A stretch of 64,000 nucleotides of DNA, from NCBI RefSeq assembly GCF_017948485.1, contig NZ_JAFFSX010000033.1:62001-126000 (forward strand), written 5' to 3'. The translations under genes and the position numbers were made by a program. This document shows, one piece after another, positions 36,708-44,356 of this stretch. Source of the stretch: Streptomyces sp. GESEQ-35 (lineage in GTDB: Bacteria > Actinomycetota > Actinomycetes > Streptomycetales > Streptomycetaceae). A model generated the notes under the pieces. The model saw only the letters and a list, made by a program, of their open reading frames with translations. It was not told the origin of the DNA and did no database searches. Every line of letters starts with the position of its first letter. Position 1 is the first letter of the stretch.

Positions 36708-38237
36708 CTACCGCTCCAACAGCCCGTTGAACCGCCGAGGCAGCCCAAGCGGATTCTCGTCCCGCAGCTCCGCAGGAAGCAGCGCCTCAGGCGCCCCCTG
36801 ATACACAACCGGCCGCAGCCACCGCTCAATAGCCGTACCGCCCACGGACGTGGACGTCGACGTCGTCGCCGGATACGGCCCCCCGTGATGCTGCGCGGGC
36901 GCCACCGCAACCCCCGTCGGCCACCCATTCACCAGCACACGCCCGGCAATCGGCGTCAGCTCCGCCAGCAGCTCGGGCCCACGCCCCTCCCCCGCCGCCT
37001 CCTCGGAAGAGAGATGCACGGTCGCGGTGAGGTTGCCCGGCAAGCGCGACAGCACGGCCGTGGCCTCGGCCTCGTCCTCATAGCGGGCCACGACGGTGAC
37101 CGGCCCGAAGCACTCCTCGAGGAGCAGCTCGTGCTCACCCTCCGCCGCCAGCTTCTGCGCGGGCACGGTCAGGAACCCCGCGCTGACGGTGTGCTGACTG
37201 CCCGCGCCCGGTGTCACCGGCGAGTCCACGTCGGGCAGTTCGGCCCGCTCGGCGACTCCGGCCACGAAGTTGTCGCGCATCCGGTGATCGAGCAGCACGC
37301 CCGCCTCGGTGTCGCTGACAGCCTCCGTGAGCGACTTGACCAGCCGGTCGCCCGCCGCACTCTGCGGCGCCAGCACGAGCCCGGGCTTCACACAGAACTG
37401 CCCGACGCCCAGCGTCATGGAACCGGCCAGCCCCGTACCGATGGCCTCCGCGCGCTCGGCGGCCGCGGCCTCCGTGATGAGCACGGGGTTCAGCGAACCC
37501 AGCTCGCCGTGGAAGGGAATCGGGACCGGACGTGCGGCCGCCGCGTCGAAGAGGGCACGTCCGCCTCGTACCGAACCGGTGAACCCGGCCGCGGCGACTA
37601 GCGGGTGCTTGATCAGCTCGATGCCCGCCTCGAAGCCGTGGACGAGGCCCACGACGCCGGCGGGGATGCCGTGCGCCGCGGCGGCGGACCGCAGTACGGC
37701 CGCGACCAGCTCGGACAGGGCCGGGTGGTCGGGGTGGGCCTTGACCACCACGGGGCAGCCCGCGGCCAGCGCGCTCGCGGTGTCGCCGCCGGCGACCGAG
37801 AAGGCGAAGGGGAAGTTGGAGGCCGAGTAGACGGCGACGACGCCGAGGGACACCTTGTAGCGGCGCAGGTCCGGGATCGGCGGGGTCGCGGTGGCGTCGG
37901 GGTGGTTGATGACGACGTCGAGGAAGGCACCCTCGTCGACGATGCCGGCGAAAGCGCGCAACTGGTAGCAGGTGCGGGCGAGTTCACCGGTCAGCCGGAC
38001 CGGGCCGAGCGCGGTCTCGGCGTCGGCGGCCTCGACGAGCTGGTCCTTGGCCGACTCCAGCCGGTCGGCGGCGGTACGCAGGAAGGCCGAGCGGACCGTA
38101 CGGTCGGCCAGGGCACCGCGCGCGTCCTGCGCGGCGCGCACAGTGGCGTCCACCTCCTGGGCTGTGGCCTCCACCGCAACCTGTTCCCGCTGCTTCCCGG
38201 TTCGGGGGTCGACACTCCAGACTGGTGCTGCTGCCAC
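36708..38237 (-). CDS. NADP-dependent alpha-ketoglutaric semialdehyde dehydrogenase
   Basis: The GTG at 38237 has a GGAGGG site upstream and gives a 509-residue protein, typical for 2,5-dioxovalerate dehydrogenases. It oxidises alpha-ketoglutaric semialdehyde to 2-oxoglutarate, the last step of several sugar-acid or hydroxyproline pathways. Motifs seen: SASNFPFAFSVAGGDTASAL, GFTGSVRGGRALFDAAAARP, the catalytic Cys in LGVGQFCVKPGLV, and CFGPVTVVARY. Upstream GTG codons (38252, 38282) are possible. It is divergent from an IclR regulator across a palindrome, so it is probably repressed by it and induced by a sugar acid. Confidence 0.85.
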   Translation of the reverse strand: MAAAPVWSVDPRTGKQREQVAVEATAQEVDATVRAAQDARGALADRTVRSAFLRTAADRLESAKDQLVEAADAETALGPVRLTGELARTCYQLRAFAGIVDEGAFLDVVINHPDATATPPIPDLRRYKVSLGVVAVYSASNFPFAFSVAGGDTASALAAGCPVVVKAHPDHPALSELVAAVLRSAAAAHGIPAGVVGLVHGFEAGIELIKHPLVAAAGFTGSVRGGRALFDAAAARPVPIPFHGELGSLNPVLITEAAAAERAEAIGTGLAGSMTLGVGQFCVKPGLVLAPQSAAGDRLVKSLTEAVSDTEAGVLLDHRMRDNFVAGVAERAELPDVDSPVTPGAGSQHTVSAGFLTVPAQKLAAEGEHELLLEECFGPVTVVARYEDEAEATAVLSRLPGNLTATVHLSSEEAAGEGRGPELLAELTPIAGRVLVNGWPTGVAVAPAQHHGGPYPATTSTSTSVGGTAIERWLRPVVYQGAPEALLPAELRDENPLGLPRRFNGLLER

Positions 38238-38289
38238 CGCGGGTCCCTCCACACATGTAATGCCGCAGTACGGGTCATTCACCAGGGTC

Positions 38290-38305
38290 GTTCGATATAC
38301 TGAAC
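38290..38305. promoter_or_regulatory. Operator-like palindrome GTTC-nn-TATA-nn-GAAC
   Basis: GTTCGATATACTGAAC is symmetric at GTTC, TATA and GAAC. It lies between the divergent dehydrogenase and IclR genes. IclR regulators bind short imperfect palindromes of this size, so autoregulation and control of the dehydrogenase are likely. Confidence 0.6.
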
Positions 38306-38369
38306 GCTGTCTCTGATGGTGAATATGCTGTCGGAGACTATTTCCCGTCGAACGAAGGGGTCAAGGGCG

Positions 38370-39143
38370 ATGTCGGCTGTCGAGACGGGGGGCGGAGCGC
38401 AGGTCAAGTCCGCGGTACGGACGGTTGAACTGCTCGAATACTTCGCCGGACGCCCGGGAATGCACTCGCTCGCGGCGGTCCAGGAGGCCGTCGGATACCC
38501 CAAGTCCAGCCTGTACATGCTGCTCCGCACACTGGTCGAGCTGGGCTGGGTGGAGACGGACGCGACGGGCACGCGCTACGGCATCGGCGTACGGGCCCTG
38601 CTCGTCGGCACGTCGTACATCGACGGTGACGAGGTGGTCGCGGCGGCCCGGCCGACGCTGGACCGGCTGTCGGACGACACGACGGAGACCATCCACCTCG
38701 CCCGGCTGGACGGCACGAACGTCGTCTACCTGGCCACCCGGCAGTCGCAGCACTATCTGCGCCCCTTCACCCGGGTCGGCCGCCGGCTGCCCGCGCACTC
38801 GACGTCCCTCGGCAAGGCGCTGCTGAGCACCTACTCGGACGAACAGGTCCGCAAGCTGCTCCCGGAGACGCTCCCCGCCCTCACCGAGAACACGATCACG
38901 GACCGCGAGAAGCTCATCGAGGAGCTGCACCAGGTCCGGGAGCAGGGCTTCGCCGTCGACCGCGAGGAGAACACGCTGGGGCTGCGCTGCTTCGGCGTCG
39001 CGATCCCGTACCGCACCCCGGCCCGGGACGCGATCAGCTGCTCGGTGCCGGTGGCGCGGCTGACCCCCGCCCACGAGCAGATGGTGAAGGACGCACTGTT
39101 CGATGCGCGGGACCGGCTGACACTGGCGACCAGGAGGCTCTGA
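38370..39143 (+). CDS. IclR-family transcriptional regulator
   Basis: The protein has 257 residues from the ATG at 38370 (MSAVETGGGAQVKSAVRTVE). The N-terminal winged helix is clear (ALAAVQEAVGYPKSSLYMLLRTLVE-like stretch). The effector domain shows ETIHLARLDGTNVVYLATRQ, LPAHSTSLGKALLS and GFAVDREENTLGLRCFGVA, all typical of IclR. The frame is open to 38316, but the shorter start fits the family. It is divergent from the semialdehyde dehydrogenase gene and probably senses a sugar-acid intermediate of that pathway. Confidence 0.92.
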   Translation: MSAVETGGGAQVKSAVRTVELLEYFAGRPGMHSLAAVQEAVGYPKSSLYMLLRTLVELGWVETDATGTRYGIGVRALLVGTSYIDGDEVVAAARPTLDRLSDDTTETIHLARLDGTNVVYLATRQSQHYLRPFTRVGRRLPAHSTSLGKALLSTYSDEQVRKLLPETLPALTENTITDREKLIEELHQVREQGFAVDREENTLGLRCFGVAIPYRTPARDAISCSVPVARLTPAHEQMVKDALFDARDRLTLATRRL

Positions 39144-39146
39144 CCG

Positions 39147-39620
39147 ATGAACATCGTTCTCCGCGAGGTCCACGACAGCGATCTGCCGGTCTTCTACCGG
39201 CTGCTGAACGACCCGGAGGCCCTGCGGATGGCGGCCTTCACACCGAAGGACCCGGCCGACCGGGACGCCTTCGACGCGCACTGGAAGCGGAACCGGTCTT
39301 CGGCGGACGTCGTCCTGCGGACGATCCTGGCGGACGGTGACGTGGTCGGGCACGCGGCGGTCTACGGCGAGCCGGGCGAGCGCGAGGTGACGTACTGGGT
39401 CGACCGGGCTTACTGGGGGCAGGGCATCGCCACCGCGGCCCTGCGAGACCTGCTGGCCGAGGTGCCCGAACGCCCGGTGTACGCGCGGGCGGCGACGGAC
39501 AACGAGGGGTCCCGGCGGGTCCTGGAGAAGTGCGGATTCCGGGTGACCGGCCAGGACAGGGGCTTCGCCCAGGCGCGGGGCGAGGAGATCGACGAGGTCG
39601 TCCTGACGCTGGAGAGCTGA
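39147..39620 (+). CDS. GNAT-family N-acetyltransferase
   Basis: This 157-residue protein has the GNAT core: YWVDRAYWGQGIATAALRDL (acetyl-CoA loop region) and RAATDNEGSRRVLEKCGFRV. It resembles RimJ-type protein or small-molecule acetyltransferases. The ATG at 39147 follows AGGAGG at 39132-39137, three bases after the IclR stop, so it is co-transcribed. The stop lies in a 14-base tandem repeat. The substrate is unknown. Confidence 0.85.
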   Translation: MNIVLREVHDSDLPVFYRLLNDPEALRMAAFTPKDPADRDAFDAHWKRNRSSADVVLRTILADGDVVGHAAVYGEPGEREVTYWVDRAYWGQGIATAALRDLLAEVPERPVYARAATDNEGSRRVLEKCGFRVTGQDRGFAQARGEEIDEVVLTLES

Positions 39621-39652
39621 AGCCGGAGGGCTGAGACCGGAGAGCTGAGGCC
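39611..39652 (+). repeat. Three-copy 14-base tandem repeat at the GNAT stop
   Basis: GGAGAGCTGAAGCC (39611-39624), GGAGGGCTGAGACC (39625-39638) and GGAGAGCTGAGGCC (39639-39652) are direct repeats with three or fewer differences. The first contains the TGA stop of the GNAT gene. Confidence 0.85.
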
Positions 39653-39676
39653 GCCTCCCCCGTCCGGCGGAGGCGG
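39651..39676 (+). terminator. Hairpin after GNAT gene
   Basis: CCGCCTCC (39651-39658) and GGAGGCGG (39669-39676) form an 8-bp perfect stem with a 10-base loop, downstream of the GNAT gene. Confidence 0.5.
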
Positions 39677-39728
39677 ATCGTCGTGGGGCAGGAGGCGCTC
39701 CCCGAGGTCCGCGCGGGAGCGTGGGCGT

Positions 39729-40793
39729 ATGACGCAGACACTCGTCGCCACCAGGTCCCGCCGGCTCCTCCGTGCCGTCGCCGTCGTCTCCTGCGTGCCG
39801 TATCTCGCCCTCAAGGCCGCCTGGGTCGCCGGGAGTCGGGTGGGGATTCCGGAGGGCAGTTCGCTGCTGGAGCACCGGACCTCCATGGCCGTCGCCAACA
39901 CTCTCTCCGTGGTGCTGGACAGTGCCGTGATCGTGCTGGCGCTGGTGCTGACCCGGCCGTGGGGTCTGCGGTTGCCCGCGTGGCTGCCGGCGTTTCCCGT
40001 GTGGGTCGCGACCGGGCTGCTCGCGCCGATCATGACCGGGTTTCCGTTGCAGCTCCTCGTGAAGGCGCTCGGCGGCAGCGTGAACAAAGCCTCCGACACC
40101 GGCCGGGAGCCCTTCCTCGACGAGTGGGTGTTCGGGGTCGTGTACACCGGGTTCATCGTGCAGGGCCTGGCCCTCGGCACGCTGTTCGTGCTGTACGCCC
40201 GCGACCGCTGGGGCCACCTCTGGCGCGGACGGGTGTGGGAGCTGCCCCTCGGTGCGGTCGGCGCCGCCCAGCGCGTCACGGCCGGCGCGGCCGCCGTACT
40301 CGCCCTGCTGCCGATCGCCCTGCACCTCCTGTGGGCCTTCGGCAGTGCGGCCGGGCTCAGCGCGGGGCGGGCCGACGACCGGACCTCCGACTTCTACGTC
40401 CTGGAAGCCATGACCGCCGTCTTCCTCGTCGCGGCCGTGGCCGGAGCCTGGCTGCTCGCCTACCGCAGCGCCCCCTCCCTGCCCGTCAAGGTGCCCCTCG
40501 CCCTCACCTGGGTCGGCTCGGGTGTCGCCGCCTGCTGGGGCGGCTGGCTCGCGTTCGCGTCCCTCCCGGGCGTGGACGACATCGCCGACCGTCCTACGCC
40601 GGTGATGCACCTCGCCTACGCTGGCCAGATGATCGTCGGCATCCTCGTGGCGACTCTCGTCACCCACTTCCTCGCGGAGCGGTCCGCCGGGGCGGTGCGG
40701 CGACCGGTGCCGGTACCGGAGCGGTCCGTCGCCACGACGGCACGGACACCGCCGGCCGAGCCGTCCACCGCCCCGGCGGACCGACCGGCGTGA
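39729..40793 (+). CDS. Multi-pass membrane protein upstream of a two-component system
   Basis: The protein has 354 residues with about nine hydrophobic helices and a Pro/Thr-rich C-terminus (VRRPVPVPERSVATTARTPP). No known domain is recognised. Its stop overlaps the start of a histidine kinase gene (GTGA), so the three genes 39729-42759 form one operon and the product may be a membrane partner of the kinase, possibly a sensor or transport component. This is inference. The start at 39729 has only a weak ribosome site. Confidence 0.75.
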   Translation: MTQTLVATRSRRLLRAVAVVSCVPYLALKAAWVAGSRVGIPEGSSLLEHRTSMAVANTLSVVLDSAVIVLALVLTRPWGLRLPAWLPAFPVWVATGLLAPIMTGFPLQLLVKALGGSVNKASDTGREPFLDEWVFGVVYTGFIVQGLALGTLFVLYARDRWGHLWRGRVWELPLGAVGAAQRVTAGAAAVLALLPIALHLLWAFGSAAGLSAGRADDRTSDFYVLEAMTAVFLVAAVAGAWLLAYRSAPSLPVKVPLALTWVGSGVAACWGGWLAFASLPGVDDIADRPTPVMHLAYAGQMIVGILVATLVTHFLAERSAGAVRRPVPVPERSVATTARTPPAEPSTAPADRPA

Positions 40794-42103
40794 GAGCGTT
40801 CGGCCGGTTCCTGTTCGCGGGGCAGGCCCGCCGCCGTTGGATCCATCTGATTCTCGGCGGCGCGCTCGCCATGCCGTACGTTCTGGTCGGCTCGGTGGTC
40901 GCGGGCCCGGCGACCGGCTCCACGAACGTGTTCGGCTCCTTCGCCCTCCAACTCCTCTCGTTCGCCATCGGGTTGCCCCTCGCCGCCCTCACCTCCCTGT
41001 TCCCGCTGACCCGGCCGCTCGAGGCCGCCGCCGTACGGTCGCTGTGCGGTGTGGACGGGGACCGGCTCGCCGACGGGCCCGCGCGGACCCGGTCCGCGAA
41101 GGGGCGTACGGCGGCCTGGTTCACGCTGCATCTCGGGTTCGGCGGGATCATCGCCGGGATGTCGCTCGCGGTGCCGCCGTTCGCGGTCGTGCTGATCGTG
41201 CTGCCGGTCTTCGCCGGGCTGCGCGACACCCGGCTCGGGCTGCCCGAAGCCCTCGACCGCCCCTGGGCGTTGGCGCTGTCGCCGGTCGCGGGCGTGGCCA
41301 TGCTCGTCGCCCTCGCCGCCTGCGCGGTCGGCGCCGGCGCGCTGCTGGCCCGCTGGGCGCCCGCCCTGCTCGGCCCCACCCCCGAGGACCGGCTCGCGGC
41401 CGCCGAGGCACGCGCCGCCGACCTCGCCGTACGCAACCGGCTCGCCCGCGAACTGCACGACTCCGTCGGCCACGCCCTCAGCGCCGTCACCCTCCAGGCG
41501 AGCGCCGCCCGCCGCGTCCTCGACACCGACCCGGAGTTCGTCCGCGAGGCCCTCGCCGCCATCGAGGACACCACACGCCGCACGGTGGGCGAACTCGACG
41601 CCGTCCTGGGCGTGTTGAGAGACGGCGACTCGACCGTCCCGGCCCCGACACTCGCCACCGACCTCGACGGCCTCCTGCGCCGCACCCGCGCGGGCGGCCT
41701 GCACATCACCGACATGATCGCCGTGGACCCCGGGACCCTGCCGCCCGTCGTCTCCCGCGAGGCCTACCGCATCGTGCAGGAAGGCCTCACCAACGCCGTC
41801 AAGCACGCGGACGACCAGGAAGTGACCTTGCACATCGAGGTCAAGGGCGCCCACCTGGACATCACCCTGGAGAACCCACTGAGCAACCTCGGTGCAGCGC
41901 CCTTTAGGGGCGCGGGGAACTGCGCGACCAGCCACGACGAACCCGCAGACAGACGACGGCCTCCAAACGCCCCCACCCGTCCCGGCAGCGGACTGCACGG
42001 CATCGCAGACCGGGCCCGCCTGCTCGGCGGCACGGCGCAGGCAGGTGCCGCCGAGGGGACCTGGCACCTGCACGTACGGCTGCCGACGAAGGGACCCGCA
42101 TGA
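40790..42103 (+). CDS. Sensor histidine kinase carrying an in-frame dispersed repeat in its ATPase domain
   Basis: The GTG at 40790 overlaps the upstream stop; the product has 437 residues. There are six or so N-terminal membrane helices, a short linker, the phosphoacceptor helix LARELHDSVGHALSAVTLQ with His223, and an ATPase domain with EAYRIVQEGLTNAVKHA (N-box) and GSGLHGIADRARLLGG (G-box, from residue 399). Between ITLENPL and the G-box lie about 30 extra residues (about 368-396), encoded by repeat copy C (GAAPFRGAGNCATSHDEPAD). In other NarL-type kinases these parts are nearly adjacent. The kinase may still be active if the loop is tolerated, but this is untested. It pairs with the downstream response regulator. 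Confidence 0.9.
   Translation: MRAFGRFLFAGQARRRWIHLILGGALAMPYVLVGSVVAGPATGSTNVFGSFALQLLSFAIGLPLAALTSLFPLTRPLEAAAVRSLCGVDGDRLADGPARTRSAKGRTAAWFTLHLGFGGIIAGMSLAVPPFAVVLIVLPVFAGLRDTRLGLPEALDRPWALALSPVAGVAMLVALAACAVGAGALLARWAPALLGPTPEDRLAAAEARAADLAVRNRLARELHDSVGHALSAVTLQASAARRVLDTDPEFVREALAAIEDTTRRTVGELDAVLGVLRDGDSTVPAPTLATDLDGLLRRTRAGGLHITDMIAVDPGTLPPVVSREAYRIVQEGLTNAVKHADDQEVTLHIEVKGAHLDITLENPLSNLGAAPFRGAGNCATSHDEPADRRRPPNAPTRPGSGLHGIADRARLLGGTAQAGAAEGTWHLHVRLPTKGPA
41897..41964 (+). repeat. Dispersed repeat, copy C, inside the histidine kinase coding region
   Basis: GCGCCCTTTAGGGGCGCGGG begins a stretch matching copy D nearly base for base through GACCAGCCACGACGAACCCGCAG. It sits in frame inside the kinase ATPase domain. 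It is the only one of the six copies within a coding region. Confidence 0.88.
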
Positions 42104-42759
42104 CCCGCCCCCCGATCCGCATCGTCCTCGCCGACGACGAACGCATGGTCCGCACCGCCCTACGCGCGATCCTCTCCGCCGAGCCGGACATGGAGGTCGT
42201 GGGCGAGGCGGCGACCGGCGCGGAGGCAGTGTCGGTCGTACGGGACCTCCTCCCCGACGTGGTCCTCATGGACGTCCGCATGCCGGAGGCAGACGGCATC
42301 CGGGCCACCGAGCAGATCCTCGCCACGCTCGACGCGCCGCCCCGCATCGTCGTCGTCACCACCTTCGAGAACGACTCCTATGTGTACGACGCACTGCGTG
42401 CCGGAGCCGCCGGGTTCCTGCTCAAGCGGGCGGAGGCCGAGGCGCTCGTGCAGGCGGTACGGCTGGTCGCGCACAGCGACAGCCTGCTGTTCCCGTCGGC
42501 CGTACGGGCCCTCGCCGCCGAGCACGCGCGCGCGTACGCCACGCCGCCGGCCTGGGTGGCGAGGCTCACCGGACGGGAGAGCGACGTGCTGCGGCACATG
42601 GCGGCCGGGCTGACCAACGCGGAGATCGCGCGGCGCTTGGGGGTCGGCCCCGCCACCGTGAAGACGCACGTGGCGGCCGTCCTGGCGAAGACGCGCACCC
42701 GGGACCGTACACAGGCGGTGATCGCCGCGTACGAGGCGGGATTCCTGAAGTCGTCCTGA
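42100..42759 (+). CDS. NarL/LuxR-family response regulator
   Basis: The protein has 219 residues with a receiver domain (phosphoacceptor Asp58 in PDVVLMDVRMPEADG; VVTTFENDSYVYDAL) and a C-terminal LuxR helix-turn-helix (LTGRESDVLRHMAAGLTNAEI, RRLGVGPATVKTHVAAVLAK). The ATG overlaps the kinase stop (ATGA). It is the cognate partner of the repeat-carrying kinase. Its target genes are not evident; the penicillin-binding protein gene starts 77 bases downstream. Confidence 0.95.
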   Translation: MTRPPIRIVLADDERMVRTALRAILSAEPDMEVVGEAATGAEAVSVVRDLLPDVVLMDVRMPEADGIRATEQILATLDAPPRIVVVTTFENDSYVYDALRAGAAGFLLKRAEAEALVQAVRLVAHSDSLLFPSAVRALAAEHARAYATPPAWVARLTGRESDVLRHMAAGLTNAEIARRLGVGPATVKTHVAAVLAKTRTRDRTQAVIAAYEAGFLKSS

Positions 42760-42836
42760 CCGGCTTCATGAACACCCGATGAGAATGGCGGGCGGAATGG
42801 AACGATCCGCACCGCCTCGATCGTCTTCTTGGCGGG

Positions 42837-44285
42837 ATGAACAAGACGATCAGGCGCGCATCGGTCTTCGCGCTGCTGCTGGTGTTCGCTCTGCTGGTGC
42901 GGGCGACCTGGGTGCAGTTCTACGACGGCCAGGCACTCGCAGACGACAGCAAGAACCGGCGGAACGCGATCGAGACGTACTCGTCGCCGCTCGGGAACAT
43001 CATCGTGGCCGGGGAGTCGATCACCGGTTCCGCACCGACGAAGGGCAGCGACCTCGCGTACAAGCGCACGTACACCGACGGCGAGCTGTACGCCGCGGTG
43101 ACGGGCTACGCCTCGCAGAGTTACGCGCCCACGCAGCTGGAGGGCATCTACCAGGACCTGCTCAACGGCACGGACACCCGGCTGAAGACCATGATGGACA
43201 CGGTCACCGACAAGCGGGCCGATCCGGGCAACGTGGTCACGACGATCGACCCGGCCGTGCAGAAGGCCGCGTACGACGCGCTCGGCGAGAAGAAGGGCGC
43301 GGCCGTCGCGATCGACCCGACGACCGGCAAGATCCTCGCGGTGGTGTCGACCCCGTCGTACGACCCGTCGTCGCTGACCGACGCGGACACGGCCGGGGAC
43401 GCCTGGACGAAGCTCAACAAGGACTCGGACAAGCCGATGACCAACCGGGCGCTGCGCCAGCCGCTGCCGCCGGGGTCGACCTTCAAGCTGGTCGTGGCGG
43501 CGGCCGCGCTGGAGGACGGGCTGTACTCGTCCGTGGACGAGAAGACGGACAGCCCCAACCCGTACACGCTGCCGGACACGACGACCGTGCTGAAGAACGA
43601 GAATTCCTCCGCCCCCTGCGAGAACGCGAACATCCGCACCGCGCTTCAGTACTCCTGCAACAACGTCTTCGCGAAGATGGCCGTCGACGTCGGCCAGGAC
43701 AAGCTGAAGGCGATGGCCGACAAGTTCGGCTTCAACGACGAGACGCAGGACGTGCCGGTGCGGGCTTATACGAGCGTGTACCCGTCCGGGATGGACAAGG
43801 CCCAGACCGGGCTGACGGGCATCGGCCAGTTCGACGTCACGGCCACGCCGTTGCAGATGGCCATGGTGTCCGCCGCTATTGCCAACGGCGGCGAGATGGT
43901 CACCCCGCACATGGTGTCGGAGATCACCGACAGCGGTGACGATGTGCTGGAGAACTACGACGACGGGGCCGACACCACGCGGATCGTCAGCTCGGACACG
44001 GCCGATCAGTTGCAGTCCGCGATGGAGACGGTGGTCTCGAAGGGCACCGGAACCAACGCCCAGATATCGGGCGCGACGGTGGGCGGCAAGACCGGTACGG
44101 CCCAGCACGGCGAGAACAACAGCAAGACGCCGTACGCCTGGTTCACGTCGTACGCGAAGGCCGGTGACAAGCAGGTCGCGGTGGCGGTCATGGTCGAGCA
44201 GTCGGATGCGGCGAGGTCCGAGGTAAGCGGCAACGGCCTGGCGGCCCCGGTGGCCAAGGCAATGATGGAAGCAGCGATCGAGTAG
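42837..44285 (+). CDS. Class B penicillin-binding protein (transpeptidase)
   Basis: This 482-residue protein has an N-terminal membrane anchor (RRASVFALLLVFALLVRATW), a PBP dimerisation region and the transpeptidase domain. Active-site motifs: S-T-F-K (Ser214 in PPGSTFKLVV), S-C-N (273-275) and K-T-G (418-420, GGKTGTAQ). It cross-links peptidoglycan outside the membrane. The size matches PbpA-like proteins of actinobacteria. The ATG at 42837 follows GGCGGG. Repeat copy D begins at the stop codon. Confidence 0.93.
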   Translation: MNKTIRRASVFALLLVFALLVRATWVQFYDGQALADDSKNRRNAIETYSSPLGNIIVAGESITGSAPTKGSDLAYKRTYTDGELYAAVTGYASQSYAPTQLEGIYQDLLNGTDTRLKTMMDTVTDKRADPGNVVTTIDPAVQKAAYDALGEKKGAAVAIDPTTGKILAVVSTPSYDPSSLTDADTAGDAWTKLNKDSDKPMTNRALRQPLPPGSTFKLVVAAAALEDGLYSSVDEKTDSPNPYTLPDTTTVLKNENSSAPCENANIRTALQYSCNNVFAKMAVDVGQDKLKAMADKFGFNDETQDVPVRAYTSVYPSGMDKAQTGLTGIGQFDVTATPLQMAMVSAAIANGGEMVTPHMVSEITDSGDDVLENYDDGADTTRIVSSDTADQLQSAMETVVSKGTGTNAQISGATVGGKTGTAQHGENNSKTPYAWFTSYAKAGDKQVAVAVMVEQSDAARSEVSGNGLAAPVAKAMMEAAIE

Positions 44286-44340
44286 CGCCCCTTCAGGGGC
44301 GCGGGGAACTGCGCGACCAGCCACGACGAACCCGCAGCCG
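44284..44340 (+). repeat. Dispersed intergenic repeat, copy D (short variant)
   Basis: It begins with GCGCCCCTTCAGGGGCGCGG at the PBP stop and runs to CCCGCAGCCGA. It lies between the convergent penicillin-binding protein and NCS2 permease genes and is well placed to end both transcripts. Confidence 0.88.
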
Positions 44341-44356
44341 ATCGCGCAGCGAAACC

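Noticed and set aside
38361..40667. Minus-strand open frame of 768 codons opposite the IclR, GNAT and membrane-protein genes
   Set aside because: It is an antisense shadow with no domain, and the plus-strand genes have clear family motifs.
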